A stretch of DNA of 64,000 nucleotides, taken from Lysinibacillus irui. GTDB taxonomy: Bacteria; Bacillota; Bacilli; Bacillales_A; Planococcaceae. The position numbers were made by a program, and so were the translations under genes. The stretch is from contig NZ_CP113527.1 in assembly GCF_028877475.1 (NCBI RefSeq), positions 1,977,501 through 2,041,500 on the forward strand, read 5' to 3'. Positions 41,263-49,842 of this stretch are shown one piece after another (the stretch's first letter is position 1; each line of letters starts with the position of its first letter). The notes beneath the pieces were generated by a model that worked only from the letters and a program-made list of their open reading frames with translations, searched no databases and was not told the DNA's origin.

Positions 41263-42604
41263 TTCAATTACTATCATGTTGGTTGTTTTTATTTTAACTA
41301 TAATATTCATGCTGTGGAGACCATTTGGAATAAATGAAACTATTCCAACAACGATCGGTGCAGTGATTGTGTTGATGACAGGTATTGTATCTTGGAACGA
41401 TGTCCTAGGGATATTGGGTATTGTCAGTGGTCCATCACTGACAATACTTTCAACGATCATGATGTCAATTGTACTTGAAAGTATAGGATTCTTTCGTTGG
41501 ATTGCTTATAACATCGTCATTAAATCCAAGGAATCTGGTATTAGACTATACGTGTATATTATTTTGCTATGTTTTTTAATGACTATGCTTTTTAATAATG
41601 ATGGAAGTATTCTCATTACAACGCCCATAATTATACACATAGTCAAGCTCCTTCGTTTTAAACCTCATCAAGCATTACCCTATTTAATTTCAGGTGCACT
41701 TATTGCCACAGCTGCTAGTGCACCTATTGCTGTAAGTAATATCTCTAATCTGATTGCATTAGAGATTGTTGGTCTTAGTTTAAATAGTTATGTGGAAATG
41801 GTATTTATTCCATCAATGATTGGTATCATAACTATTACGTTTTTATTATATTTCTATTTTAAACGATCTATCCCTAAAAGAACTAAGGCTCTACCAATCA
41901 ATGTTAATACAAATGAACAGCTCTTGTATTCGCATCCGCTAGATATTCGTACAGACTATGTAACGATCGATTGGAAAATGTTTAGAATATGCTTAATTAT
42001 CGTTGTAGCAACAAGGGCAAGTTTCTTTGCACTATCCCCATTAGGTATTCCAATAGAATGGATTGGTTTATTTGGTGCTGCCATTTTAATTACAGTTAGA
42101 TGGCTTAGAATGAGAACAGGACTAACAGATATCATTAAAAATTCGCCATGGTATATTTTTTTATTCGCATTTAATATGTATGTGCTTGTGTATGGTCTTA
42201 AAAATGTGGGACTGAATGATATTATCATAAAAACTTTTAAGACATCAGTAGAACATGATATTTTAAACGCAGCCATGATTATGGGGCTATTATCTACATT
42301 CCTGTCAAATGTCTTTAACAATCTTCCTACAGTGATGATCGGTACATTGTCCATAATGGAGATGGGACTTGACCCTTTATACTTACAAGTAGCTTATTTA
42401 GCAAATGTGATAGGTAGTGATATTGGTGCATTATTAACCCCAATTGGTACATTAGCAACGCTCATTTGGATGTTTATTTTAAAAAGACATGGAATCCTTA
42501 TTACTTGGGGAAATTATTTAAAAGTTACAATCCTTGTTGTTCCAATTGGGTTAATTGTAAGCTTATTTAGTCTATATTTATGGGTTGCCTTAATTTTTGA
42601 ATAG
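41252..42604 (+). CDS. ArsB/NhaD-type (ion transporter superfamily) membrane transporter
   Basis: The 450 residues form about eleven helices, with MLWRPFGINETIPTTIGAVI, LFNNDGSILITTPIIIHIVK (about 114-133), ASAPIAVSNISNLIALEIVG and the helix-breaking FLSNVFNNLPTVMIGTLSI, VIGSDIGALLTPIGTLATLI typical of the ArsB/NhaD/CitM superfamily. ArsB relatives export arsenite; others move dicarboxylates or Na+/H+. No arsR or arsC is present. The start overlaps the small gene by 11 bp and the second CotB-like gene follows at 13 bp, an unusual sporulation context. Confidence 0.85.
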   Translation: MLDSSITIMLVVFILTIIFMLWRPFGINETIPTTIGAVIVLMTGIVSWNDVLGILGIVSGPSLTILSTIMMSIVLESIGFFRWIAYNIVIKSKESGIRLYVYIILLCFLMTMLFNNDGSILITTPIIIHIVKLLRFKPHQALPYLISGALIATAASAPIAVSNISNLIALEIVGLSLNSYVEMVFIPSMIGIITITFLLYFYFKRSIPKRTKALPINVNTNEQLLYSHPLDIRTDYVTIDWKMFRICLIIVVATRASFFALSPLGIPIEWIGLFGAAILITVRWLRMRTGLTDIIKNSPWYIFLFAFNMYVLVYGLKNVGLNDIIIKTFKTSVEHDILNAAMIMGLLSTFLSNVFNNLPTVMIGTLSIMEMGLDPLYLQVAYLANVIGSDIGALLTPIGTLATLIWMFILKRHGILITWGNYLKVTILVVPIGLIVSLFSLYLWVALIFE

Positions 42605-42617
42605 AGGAGGGGAGACT

Positions 42618-43295
42618 TTGAAGAATTTGATTCAAGATTTTGATAAAGAAATCGTTAAATTAGAAGTAACAGGGAAAAAAATACTCAAAGGAATCATAAT
42701 TGATAGCAGTAGTGAATTAGTTGTTTTATTTAACGGTAAAGAATTTTTTTATATTCCTTTTAATCACATTCATGAGATAAAAATAGATGATGTTAATGAA
42801 GATGGACTTAAAATTCCTTCATCTATAACACAGGATAAAATATTTAACGATTCAAATGAAGAAATGACGTTTGCAAAAGTTCTAACAAAATCTTTAGGGA
42901 CATTTTTAGAAATTCAGGTGTTAAATAATCAGCCATTCCATGGATATATCTCCAGTATTTTAAATGATTATATTGTATTTCAATCTCCCGTTTACAAAAA
43001 AATGTATATTCCCATTAAACATATAAAAACAATCGTACCTTATAGTCACCAACAGAAGCCGTATCAACTAACAGATGATGAATTTTTAATTACTGCATGT
43101 AACGAACATTTCCCAAGTACTTTTGAGGCTCAAATTGGAAATTTAAGAAATAAACTTATAGTATTAAACTTAAGTGAAAAAAACAATTTTACAGGGAAAA
43201 TAACTGAAATAAAAGGTTCAATTATCCAATTTCAAACTGCTAAGGATATCGTCTATTATAATCTCCAACATATAAAAACTATTCATACTCCATGA
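42618..43295 (+). CDS. CotB-like protein with three Sm-like repeats, 225 aa
   Basis: This acidic protein has three repeats of the CotB type, each ending in a strand followed by HIK or HIH: IVKLEVTGKKILKGIIIDSS...FNHIHEI, FLEIQVLNNQPFHGYISSIL...IKHIKTI and LIVLNLSEKNNFTGKITEIK...LQHIKTI. It lacks the RGGPE glycine loop and Ser tail. I chose TTG 42618 because AGAGGAGGGG lies 5 nt before it. As last gene of the operon it ends at a terminator. A coat or spore-surface role is inferred from its neighbour. Confidence 0.75.
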   Translation: MKNLIQDFDKEIVKLEVTGKKILKGIIIDSSSELVVLFNGKEFFYIPFNHIHEIKIDDVNEDGLKIPSSITQDKIFNDSNEEMTFAKVLTKSLGTFLEIQVLNNQPFHGYISSILNDYIVFQSPVYKKMYIPIKHIKTIVPYSHQQKPYQLTDDEFLITACNEHFPSTFEAQIGNLRNKLIVLNLSEKNNFTGKITEIKGSIIQFQTAKDIVYYNLQHIKTIHTP

Positions 43296-43409
43296 TGCTT
43301 CATTGTTTTTTGTAGGATAAATACAATAGTTTTTATGCAATTGAATTCAATCATATCAAAATAAGAATAATATAAGAGTAAAAAAACAAACGAGAGATAA
43401 TTTTTCTTG

Positions 43410-43446
43410 GACTACACAAAATTTTGTATTCTGTGTGGTCTTTTGT
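43410..43446 (+). terminator. Terminator of the CotB/ArsB operon
   Basis: GACTACACA pairs with TGTGTGGTC, followed by TTTTG and more T. Confidence 0.8.
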
Positions 43447-43681
43447 ATTTTATTTTATCAATGCATTAGGTTTATACATTTAGATAATGTAACAGGTCAA
43501 TAGACTCACAGCACTATAATGGGAAATTGATTAAGGTAATATGATGCGATAATTACATAGGCATGCATTAATTAAGCTATTTAACGAAAGTGAATGTTTT
43601 ATTGAAATTAGTTGTTTCATACAAGCATACTCATTCGAAAATTCATAAGCTATGTTAATTATAAGAAAAGGATGTAATGCC

Positions 43682-44947
43682 GTGGAACAACTTAACCAAT
43701 ATTCTATCACTATCCTTGGAAGTAAGGGCGGTGTTGCTAAGTCAATACTATCTATTCTTAATCATTCCGCTATAGATAAAAACGATCCTATCCATCATGT
43801 TATTACAAGTTCGAAACTATTTCTAATAGATATCGAACAAAATCCATTAGATTATTATGATACTTTGTTTCCACATTTAAATGATAAAATTACCCTCTTA
43901 CAATTTGACCTAAGTGACACAGCTAAGTTTACTGAACATCTACAATCAACAAACACAAAATTAGTTATTGATGTATCCTGGGCTGATACAATTGACATGC
44001 TACAATGCTGTAATAAACTGGGTGTTCATTATATTAACTCCGCTTTAGAAAATACTGCGGTAGATCTGGATGAGAGTTTATATGGTTTCCCCTTGACTGA
44101 ACGCTATTATCGATTTGAAGATATAAAAGAAACACTTACTAATACAAGAGCGATTATTGGCTCAGGTATGAACCCGGGAGTCGTTCAATGGATGGCATTT
44201 AAGTTATTGGAAGATCATGCTGATAACAAACCATTAGCTTGTTACATTATTGAACATGACAGCTCTTTCTATAAAGACAAAACGCTTATTCAGCCTAAAA
44301 CTATTTATTCTACTTGGTCTGTTGAATGTTTTCTGGATGAAGCAATTTTAAGCTATCCAATGTTTGTCCACCACCATTTACCATTATACTTATACGATGA
44401 CGTCTATGCTTCTGAATTTAAGGTGAAATTGGGGGAAAAGGAATTTTACGGTTGTCTTATGCCTCATGAAGAAGTACTGACATTAGGTGAAATATATGAT
44501 TTTGAAATAGGATTTATCTATCGAGTCAATGAATATACAACCGAATTAATTAGAAAAAATCTAGATAATGTAGATGATCTTTGGGATTGGAAGCAAAAAC
44601 TGATTGACCCATCTGATGGAGAGGTGGAAGGAGAGGACCTTGTTGGTGTTCTATTAGTATACAGTGATAAGGAAATTTATATGTATAACTCGATGAAAAG
44701 TAGTGATATATTCCCAAAATATAAAACTAGCGCAACTTACTTTCAAGTAGCTTGTGGAATATATGCAGGGACTGCGAGTTTAATGTTAGATAATGTTCCT
44801 TTAGGTGTATACTATGTCGATGAATTATTATTAAATACACAAAGTGATTATGGAAAATACTTGAACTATTATATGCAGAATTTCGTCTATGGTGAAAATA
44901 ACAGTTCGGATGGTTTATTACATCAAAGGATGAAGAGAATTGAATAA
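43682..44947 (+). CDS. Homospermidine synthase-like / saccharopine dehydrogenase-fold enzyme
   Basis: The 421-residue protein starts with an NAD(P)-binding Rossmann fold (YSITILGSKGGVAKSILSIL, about 8-27), then VIDVSWADTIDMLQCCNKLG (about 102-121), and GSGMNPGVVQWMAFKLLED (about 159-177), the G-x-N-PG-x-V-x-W block of homospermidine synthase. That enzyme makes homospermidine from putrescine or spermidine using NAD+. The glycine motif is unusual (GSKGG). No other polyamine gene lies near. GTG 43682 follows AAAAGGATG, preferred to ATG 43652. Confidence 0.72.
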   Translation: MEQLNQYSITILGSKGGVAKSILSILNHSAIDKNDPIHHVITSSKLFLIDIEQNPLDYYDTLFPHLNDKITLLQFDLSDTAKFTEHLQSTNTKLVIDVSWADTIDMLQCCNKLGVHYINSALENTAVDLDESLYGFPLTERYYRFEDIKETLTNTRAIIGSGMNPGVVQWMAFKLLEDHADNKPLACYIIEHDSSFYKDKTLIQPKTIYSTWSVECFLDEAILSYPMFVHHHLPLYLYDDVYASEFKVKLGEKEFYGCLMPHEEVLTLGEIYDFEIGFIYRVNEYTTELIRKNLDNVDDLWDWKQKLIDPSDGEVEGEDLVGVLLVYSDKEIYMYNSMKSSDIFPKYKTSATYFQVACGIYAGTASLMLDNVPLGVYYVDELLLNTQSDYGKYLNYYMQNFVYGENNSSDGLLHQRMKRIE

Positions 44948-44965
44948 TCACTAACATACAAATGA

Positions 44966-45006
44966 TACGCTAGCCAAGATAAATAATCTTGTCTAGCATA
45001 TTTTAT
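44966..45006 (+). terminator. Terminator after the homospermidine synthase-like gene
   Basis: GCTAGCCAAGAT pairs with ATCTTGTCTAGC across a 5-nt loop, followed by ATATTTTA. Confidence 0.8.
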
Positions 45007-45396
45007 AAATTATTTAAAGTTTACCTTTTGGAGAATATAACATTGAATTTGAAAAAAATACTACATACAAATGCAATTTTCTTTTACTTACTTTGTATGA
45101 AATTGCTCCAGATTAATAAGGCCAAGTTATGAACAAGACTGCTCTTATTAAAGTGGTCAATAAAAAAATAGCGACCAAAAATGATGCAATATCCAATTAC
45201 AAATTGAATGAACTCTAAAGGGCTACTTCAATCATTTGATAAATGATAAAGTTCGAATTATTTTCTGAATTGTTCGATATACAAAAAATTGGTATAATAG
45301 CATGAATTGGTTAAAGAAGGGAGCGTTTTTTATGAAGCAGACTACAAATCGTACAATAACAAAGGCTTGGAGAATTTATCAATTGTAGGAGGCACT
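45007..45396. other. Intergenic region of 390 bp
   Basis: No intact gene. It holds the HU-like fragment at 45129-45218 and the 15-mer TGGAGAATATAACAT (from 45029), which also occurs at 35155. The promoter and ribosome binding site of the methyltransferase gene are at the end. Confidence 0.4.
45129..45218 (+). pseudogene. Fragment resembling the N-terminus of HU DNA-binding protein
   Basis: ATG 45129 opens 29 codons reading MNKTALIKVVNKKIATKNDA and a short unrelated tail. The MNKT-LIKVV start is like HU/HupA, which begins MNKTELI. There is no ribosome binding site, and the conserved remainder is missing, so it is a remnant if related at all. Confidence 0.3.
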
Positions 45397-46044
45397 ATGA
45401 TATTAAATAAACAGGGATTCGATTTATGGGCGGATGATTATGATCAAACCGTTCAGCTAAGTGAGGAAAACAATCAATATCCATTTGCAGGCTATAAGGC
45501 GATATTAAATAAAATTTTTAACGAAGTAATGGACGTTCCAGCTTCGACTGTTTTAGATATAGGCTTTGGAACAGGCATTTTAACTGCCAAGCTTTATGAG
45601 CATGGCCATAAGATCAATGGCTTCGATTTTTCTTCTAACATGATAGCTATTGCGAAAGAAAAAATGCCACAGGCTAATTTAATCGAGTGGGATTTAACGA
45701 AAGGGTTACCTACCGTGCTGTTGCAGCAGTCATATGATGCCGTTATTAGTACCTATGCGCTCCATCATTTTACAGATGAGCAAAAGGTGTCGTATATTAC
45801 CCAATTATTAGAGCATCTAAAGCCCAATGGTAAAATGTTAATTGGCGATGTTGCCTTTAACACAAGGGAGCAGCTAGAACAATGTCGACTGGATAGCAAA
45901 GGCTATTGGGATGATGATGAATTTTATTTTGTCCACGAGGAGCTACAAGCTTTATTGCAGGATAGTTGTCAGCTAACATTTGATCCGATATCACACTGTG
46001 GTGGAGTTTTTGTCATCACAAACCATGTTAAGGACAATGGTTAA
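45397..46044 (+). CDS. Class I SAM-dependent methyltransferase, 215 aa
   Basis: The protein has motif I TVLDIGFGTGILTAKLYEHG (about 49-68), an acidic turn INGFDFSSNMIAIAKEKMPQ (about 71-90) and YDAVISTYALHHF (about 113), the common order of small-molecule methyltransferases. The N-terminal FDLWADDYDQTVQ is typical of this YrrT-like group. The acceptor is unknown. ATG 45397 follows AGGAGGCACT, favoured over TTG 45307. The broken HD gene begins right after its stop codon. Confidence 0.88.
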   Translation: MILNKQGFDLWADDYDQTVQLSEENNQYPFAGYKAILNKIFNEVMDVPASTVLDIGFGTGILTAKLYEHGHKINGFDFSSNMIAIAKEKMPQANLIEWDLTKGLPTVLLQQSYDAVISTYALHHFTDEQKVSYITQLLEHLKPNGKMLIGDVAFNTREQLEQCRLDSKGYWDDDEFYFVHEELQALLQDSCQLTFDPISHCGGVFVITNHVKDNG

Positions 46045-46496
46045 ATGCTGATTACAGATGCACTGTATGGATCATTCGAAATTGATGGTGTGCTAGAAGA
46101 ACTTATTTTAAGCGAGCGAGTGCAACGATTAAAAGGAATTCATCAGGCTGGAGCGAGCTTTCTAGTCAACAGCAAGTGGAATATTTCGAGATTTGAGCAT
46201 TCGATAGGTGTTATGCTACTGATCAAAAAGTTTGGGGGATCAGTGGAGGAGCAAATTGCGGCCCTATTACATGATGTATCCCATACTGTTTTTTCTCATG
46301 AACATGTTGAAGTATGCGAGAATCAAGAGAGTTTTGATTTTCATTTCGGAATAAGGTACGTTTAATTGATCCATTTGTTTATCACGAACAGCAATTATGG
46401 AAGGCAAACGAACTATCAGACAATGTAAAATATATGAATACCCAAGCGATTGACAGGTTTAAGAAGGGTGTTTATGTGAAGATTATCAACAGGTAG
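46045..46496 (+). pseudogene. HD-domain hydrolase with internal deletion and frameshift
   Basis: The 5' part encodes 106 residues with the HD signature RLKGIHQAGASFLVNSKWNI, FEHSIGVMLLIKKFG and ALLHDVSHTVFSHEHVEVCE. It then stops at 46365. In another frame KVRLIDPFVYHEQQLWKAN and MNTQAIDRFKKGVYVKIINR (ending 46496) match the C-terminus of the same family. The middle third (about 80-100 residues) is missing. It is a decayed phosphohydrolase gene starting directly at the stop codon of the methyltransferase. Confidence 0.75.
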
Positions 46497-46514
46497 ACGA
46501 ATTTTCGATCTACT

Positions 46515-46547
46515 AAAAAAGGGGCTGTCATATGGCAGCTCCTTTTT
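46515..46547. terminator. Terminator between convergent genes
   Basis: AAAAAGGGGCTGTCA is mirrored by TGGCAGCTCCTTTTT; it can serve both the broken HD unit and the GlpM-like gene on the minus strand. Confidence 0.75.
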
Positions 46548-46553
46548 CAACTT

Positions 46554-46889
46554 TTAAGCGAACATCGATAGTATATATTTGCCAGATAGCATAAATACGG
46601 CATAGACAGCGAGTGCGCTCATGACCGAAATACTTGGCTTCAACCAATTCGTTAATAAAAAGACAAGTACGGTAAATAACAACATACCGACCGCGCCAAA
46701 TACTGTATTTTGTAAGACGGTATGAAAGGTATCTTCTTTCATATTTTTCATTTGCATCCCCATATTGATGAGCGTCAGAATCGGTAATGCGGTAATAATG
46801 CCTGACAAAAATAAGTATTTTGATTGGCTAAGTAGCAGCGCCAGTACCATGATTGTGCCACCAACTAGAAAATAGAGAAAGTATAACAT
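46554..46889 (-). CDS. GlpM-like small membrane protein, 111 aa
   Basis: Four hydrophobic helices with LALLLSQSKYLFLSGIITAL, PILTLINMGMQMKN and TVFGAVGMLLFTVLVFLLTN fit the GlpM/DUF3147 membrane protein group. Function is unknown; some relatives lie near glycerol or sulfur genes. GAGGGCATCCA precedes ATG 46889. It faces the MarR/DUF3147 pair across a promoter region. The assignment is by general pattern. Confidence 0.6.
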   Translation of the reverse strand: MLYFLYFLVGGTIMVLALLLSQSKYLFLSGIITALPILTLINMGMQMKNMKEDTFHTVLQNTVFGAVGMLLFTVLVFLLTNWLKPSISVMSALAVYAVFMLSGKYILSMFA

Positions 46890-47128
46890 TGGATGCCCTC
46901 GATTAAATTCAGAATAGGGTAATAATAATGTAGAAAGTTGATGATGACAAGTACCTATTTCACATCGTTAGCAAGATACGCAGAAAGATAGATGATTATG
47001 AAAAATAGATAGAAATTTTAAGAAGGTTGTTGGGGAACTGTCTGAAAATAAAAACTTTAAGGATGTCTCTTTCGTTATGTCGTATTATACGATATAATCG
47101 TGTGGAACGATATAAAGGAGTCTAGACG

Positions 47129-47527
47129 ATGATTAAAGATATAAATGACTATTTTACAACGATTTTCTATCATCTACATACAACACATGAGGATGTCATT
47201 TCCCATCAAAGCGTCCGTATTTTACAGATGATTCAAAAGGAGGCGGAAGTAACAGTACGTGATATTGCTGGATTACTAAATATTTCTCCCAATACAGCGT
47301 CAGAGCATATTAAAAAGCTGGAGCGCCATGGCTGGGTGACAAAGGAGCGGGCGAGTGATGATCAACGGAAAGTTATTCTTCATTTAACCCCAGAAGGGCT
47401 ACAGGTGCTGAAGAAAAACTCCGAATTAGATGAGGACAAGCTACAGCAGGCACTTCTTCAGCTAACTGAACAGGAACAGCAAGCTATCCTACAGGCATTT
47501 AGACGCCTAAGTGAGGTGGCGAAATAA
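47129..47527 (+). CDS. MarR family transcriptional regulator
   Basis: This protein of 132 residues has a winged helix (QKEAEVTVRDIAGLLNISPN, TASEHIKKLERHGWVTKERA, about 30-75) with the basic wing ASDDQRKVILHLTPEGLQVL (about 79-98). It should bind a short palindrome near its own start and sense a small ligand. The stop codon shares its last A with the ATG of the DUF3147 gene (TAATG), so the two are translated as one unit. AAAGGAGTCTAGACG precedes the start. Confidence 0.9.
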   Translation: MIKDINDYFTTIFYHLHTTHEDVISHQSVRILQMIQKEAEVTVRDIAGLLNISPNTASEHIKKLERHGWVTKERASDDQRKVILHLTPEGLQVLKKNSELDEDKLQQALLQLTEQEQQAILQAFRRLSEVAK

Positions 47528-47874
47528 TGTATACATTTTTTAAAATTCTTAGCTCGGCGGCGATTATTGGTGTTGTAACCGAGGTAGCACGAAGATTTCC
47601 AACCTATGGTGGCATCATTGCCGCATTGCCGTTGGTGAGTATTTTAAGTATTATTTGGCTGACGGTGCAAAGTGAGTCGAGCGAGCATATTCAGCGTTTT
47701 ACAGTAGGAGTCATCGTTGGCCTGCCAGCAACAATGTGCATGCTTTTTGTGATATACATGGCGATGAAATCCTCAATGCATATCGTCCTTGCTATTGGTC
47801 TAGGTGTGCTGTCATGGGCAGTGTTCCTAGGCATTCAAAAGGCGATTGCAGGTGTTTTTCATATTTCGATTTAA
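47527..47874 (+). CDS. DUF3147 family membrane protein
   Basis: Four helices in 115 residues, with EVARRFPTYGGIIAALPLVS, ILSIIWLTVQSESSE and FTVGVIVGLPATMCMLFVIY, are the DUF3147 pattern. No function is known. It is joined to the MarR gene by a TAATG overlap and probably is that regulator's target. It is followed by an acetyltransferase gene 16 bp away. Confidence 0.82.
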   Translation: MYTFFKILSSAAIIGVVTEVARRFPTYGGIIAALPLVSILSIIWLTVQSESSEHIQRFTVGVIVGLPATMCMLFVIYMAMKSSMHIVLAIGLGVLSWAVFLGIQKAIAGVFHISI

Positions 47875-47890
47875 AAAAGGGGTTCTAAAC

Positions 47891-48376
47891 ATGACATTGA
47901 CAAAAATTCACCAATTACCCCAACATGAGGTGCTTCATTTTTTTGAGGAGCATTGGGGCAGTACAGAAATGGTCATTTCCAGTGGGATCTATGACTGCAG
48001 TCAATTAGAAGGCTTTGCTTTTTTGGATGAGCAGCGAGCGATCATTGGATTGATTACCTATATTATGCGCGAAGAGGACTGTGAAATTATATCATTGGAT
48101 AGTACAGTTGAGGGGAGAGGCATTGGTTCAGCGCTTGTAAAAGCTGTAGAGCAAGAAGCTGTTGGACAAGGTTGTACAAGCATTTCTCTTATCACAACGA
48201 ACGATAACTTACATGCCTTGAAATTTTATCAAAAACGAGGCTATTATTTACTCGAAATATTGCGCAATGCAGTCGAACAGGCGAGAGCCTATAAGCCTTC
48301 TATCCCTTTCATTGGTAATGATGGTATCCCGATACGAGATGAAATACGTTTACAAAAACAACTTGACTATCAATAG
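47891..48376 (+). CDS. GNAT family N-acetyltransferase, 161 aa
   Basis: The acetyl-CoA loop is DSTVEGRGIGSALVKAVEQE (about residues 70-89), then SISLITTNDNLHALKFYQKRGY (about 97-118). The C-terminus IGNDGIPIRDEIRLQKQL is the conserved tail of a Bacillus subgroup. Substrate unknown. ATG 47891 follows AAAGGGGTTCTAAAC; a longer frame from 47846 overlaps the DUF3147 gene and lacks support. It is the third gene of the MarR unit and ends in a terminator. Confidence 0.88.
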   Translation: MTLTKIHQLPQHEVLHFFEEHWGSTEMVISSGIYDCSQLEGFAFLDEQRAIIGLITYIMREEDCEIISLDSTVEGRGIGSALVKAVEQEAVGQGCTSISLITTNDNLHALKFYQKRGYYLLEILRNAVEQARAYKPSIPFIGNDGIPIRDEIRLQKQLDYQ

Positions 48377-48391
48377 GTCAGGTTGTTTTTG
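48359..48391 (+). terminator. Terminator of the MarR-DUF3147-GNAT operon
   Basis: CAACTTGAC pairs with GTCAGGTTG and is followed by TTTTTG, overlapping the last codons. Confidence 0.85.
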
Positions 48392-48423
48392 TTATACTGA
48401 TGAAAGAGAAAGAGAGGGAAAGT

Positions 48424-48888
48424 ATGAAAAAATTACTATTTATTTTTGTATTGAGTGTACTTGTGGTCGGTGCCGTTTTTATGATTTATCTCAAAAGTAA
48501 TCCGCCACTTGTCATTCAAAGCTATACAAGCAAACAGGACAATGAGGCAGTCAAAATAATAGCGCTTGAAAATAAAGGGCTACGTGAAATTAAACTCAAA
48601 CAACTTCTTGTGAACGATAAGCTCCCAGACAGCGTAGAGCTTGTCATTAGTAAGTCCGAACCATTTGAGGTAGAAACAAAACTAGAGGGAAATAGCCAAA
48701 TGTCTTTTCATAAATTATCACAGCGCATAATTTTACCAAGTCGATACATAGATCAACAAGCGATTGGCAAGCAGCCTCAGCATTATGCTGTTCAAGTTCA
48801 AGCTTCTGACATTAAGAAAGTAACGATTCACTATGAGTATTTAAAAATACCTTTTACACTAACAGCCGAGCTTCAAGCGGGGAAATAA
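48424..48888 (+). CDS. Exported hypothetical protein with N-terminal anchor, 154 aa
   Basis: After KKLLFIFVLSVLVVGAVFMI comes an extracytoplasmic domain of beta type (VIQSYTSKQDNEAVKIIALE, KVTIHYEYLKIPFTLTAELQ). No cysteine for lipidation follows the helix, so it is a signal anchor. The family is unknown. ATG 48424 follows GAGAGGGAAAGT, preferred over ATG 48400. Confidence 0.65.
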   Translation: MKKLLFIFVLSVLVVGAVFMIYLKSNPPLVIQSYTSKQDNEAVKIIALENKGLREIKLKQLLVNDKLPDSVELVISKSEPFEVETKLEGNSQMSFHKLSQRIILPSRYIDQQAIGKQPQHYAVQVQASDIKKVTIHYEYLKIPFTLTAELQAGK

Positions 48889-48922
48889 GGATAAGCGAAG
48901 CAAATTTTGTCTTATCCTTTAT
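48887..48922 (+). terminator. Hairpin terminator
   Basis: AAGGATAAG pairs with CTTATCCTT, overlapping the stop codon; only a short T-run follows. Confidence 0.6.
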
Positions 48923-49022
48923 GCCCGTGTCTATTTCTAAGATTGTTTGATGAAAAGCACCTATCTCTCCTAAATCATGGTAATATTTTAGTAACAGCAA
49001 TCTTGATACTAGGAGGGACCTA

Positions 49023-49529
49023 ATGGCATTTATCATTTTTGGTATAGTACTATTTATCTGTATTATCACTGTGACGTTAGTGTTAATGAAAAAGCTTTCG
49101 AACAATGATATTATGCTTGACGTGACAGCCACTTGTAATGGGAGAAATGAAGACAATCAAACGATAATGAAAATATATTTTATGTATTCAATTGGTCGGG
49201 TTGCCAGTCGAAGACGAGAAATAATAGGTAGTATTGAATGGTCTGAAGGTTGGTTGCCAGTTAGCTACAATTTAAAAGAGAACGGTGCTTATCATGAAGA
49301 GCGGCTTCTATTTGCAACAACTGAGCAATCCTATTGTACTTTTGACATCAATGCAGCAAAGGCAATTGATGAACAGGGGCGGGGAGAGGGCTATGTAGTT
49401 CTTGTGCTGGAAAGTCCGACCCATTCTAATATATCGAGAGCGGGGGTTGTTCTCGCGGTCACAGCCAATATGGTCACATATCAATTATCTGACTCAACGA
49501 GCTGGCACAATGATGTTGTAGTCAATTAG
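49023..49529 (+). CDS. Membrane-anchored hypothetical protein, 168 aa
   Basis: One N-terminal helix (AFIIFGIVLFICIITVTLVL) is followed by a probably extracellular beta-rich domain (IGSIEWSEGWLPVSYNLKEN, YVVLVLESPTHSNISRAGVV). TAGGAGGGACCTA precedes the ATG. I recognise no family. It follows another anchored protein of similar layout, so the two may belong to one surface function, though no shared motif is seen. Confidence 0.6.
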   Translation: MAFIIFGIVLFICIITVTLVLMKKLSNNDIMLDVTATCNGRNEDNQTIMKIYFMYSIGRVASRRREIIGSIEWSEGWLPVSYNLKENGAYHEERLLFATTEQSYCTFDINAAKAIDEQGRGEGYVVLVLESPTHSNISRAGVVLAVTANMVTYQLSDSTSWHNDVVVN

Positions 49530-49590
49530 CTTAGCTATCCAATGTCTTAGGGCAATGGAAAATACGTTGACGTATCCTTAAAAAAGACAA

Positions 49591-49740
49591 CTAGCAGAAG
49601 ATTTGAGGCTACTCAGAACGAACCATCGCTTGAGCATTTATGAAATTGGAGCCTTTATTCGAGTTATGGCAAAAATCTATGCTATTGCAAACTACCAAAC
49701 TCTCATGCATACAAGCATCAACAAATGCTTTGCAGCGTGA
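49591..49740 (+). pseudogene. Coding remnant of 49 codons
   Basis: An open stretch without start codon reads LAEDLRLLRTNHRLSIYEIG, AFIRVMAKIYAIANYQTLMH and ends in TGA. The composition is protein-like and helical and the strong terminator at 49757 follows directly, so this may be the end of a lost gene. Confidence 0.35.
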
Positions 49741-49756
49741 ATAGACAATTCATAAC

Positions 49757-49784
49757 GTCTCCTACATATGTAGGGGACTTTTTG
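49757..49784 (+). terminator. Strong terminator
   Basis: GTCTCCTACAT pairs with ATGTAGGGGAC with almost no loop and is followed by TTTTTG. Confidence 0.85.
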
Positions 49785-49842
49785 TGTTTCTATTGTTTGG
49801 ACGTAATAAATTTGCGATAATTTTTAAAGAGGTGGTTTAAAA

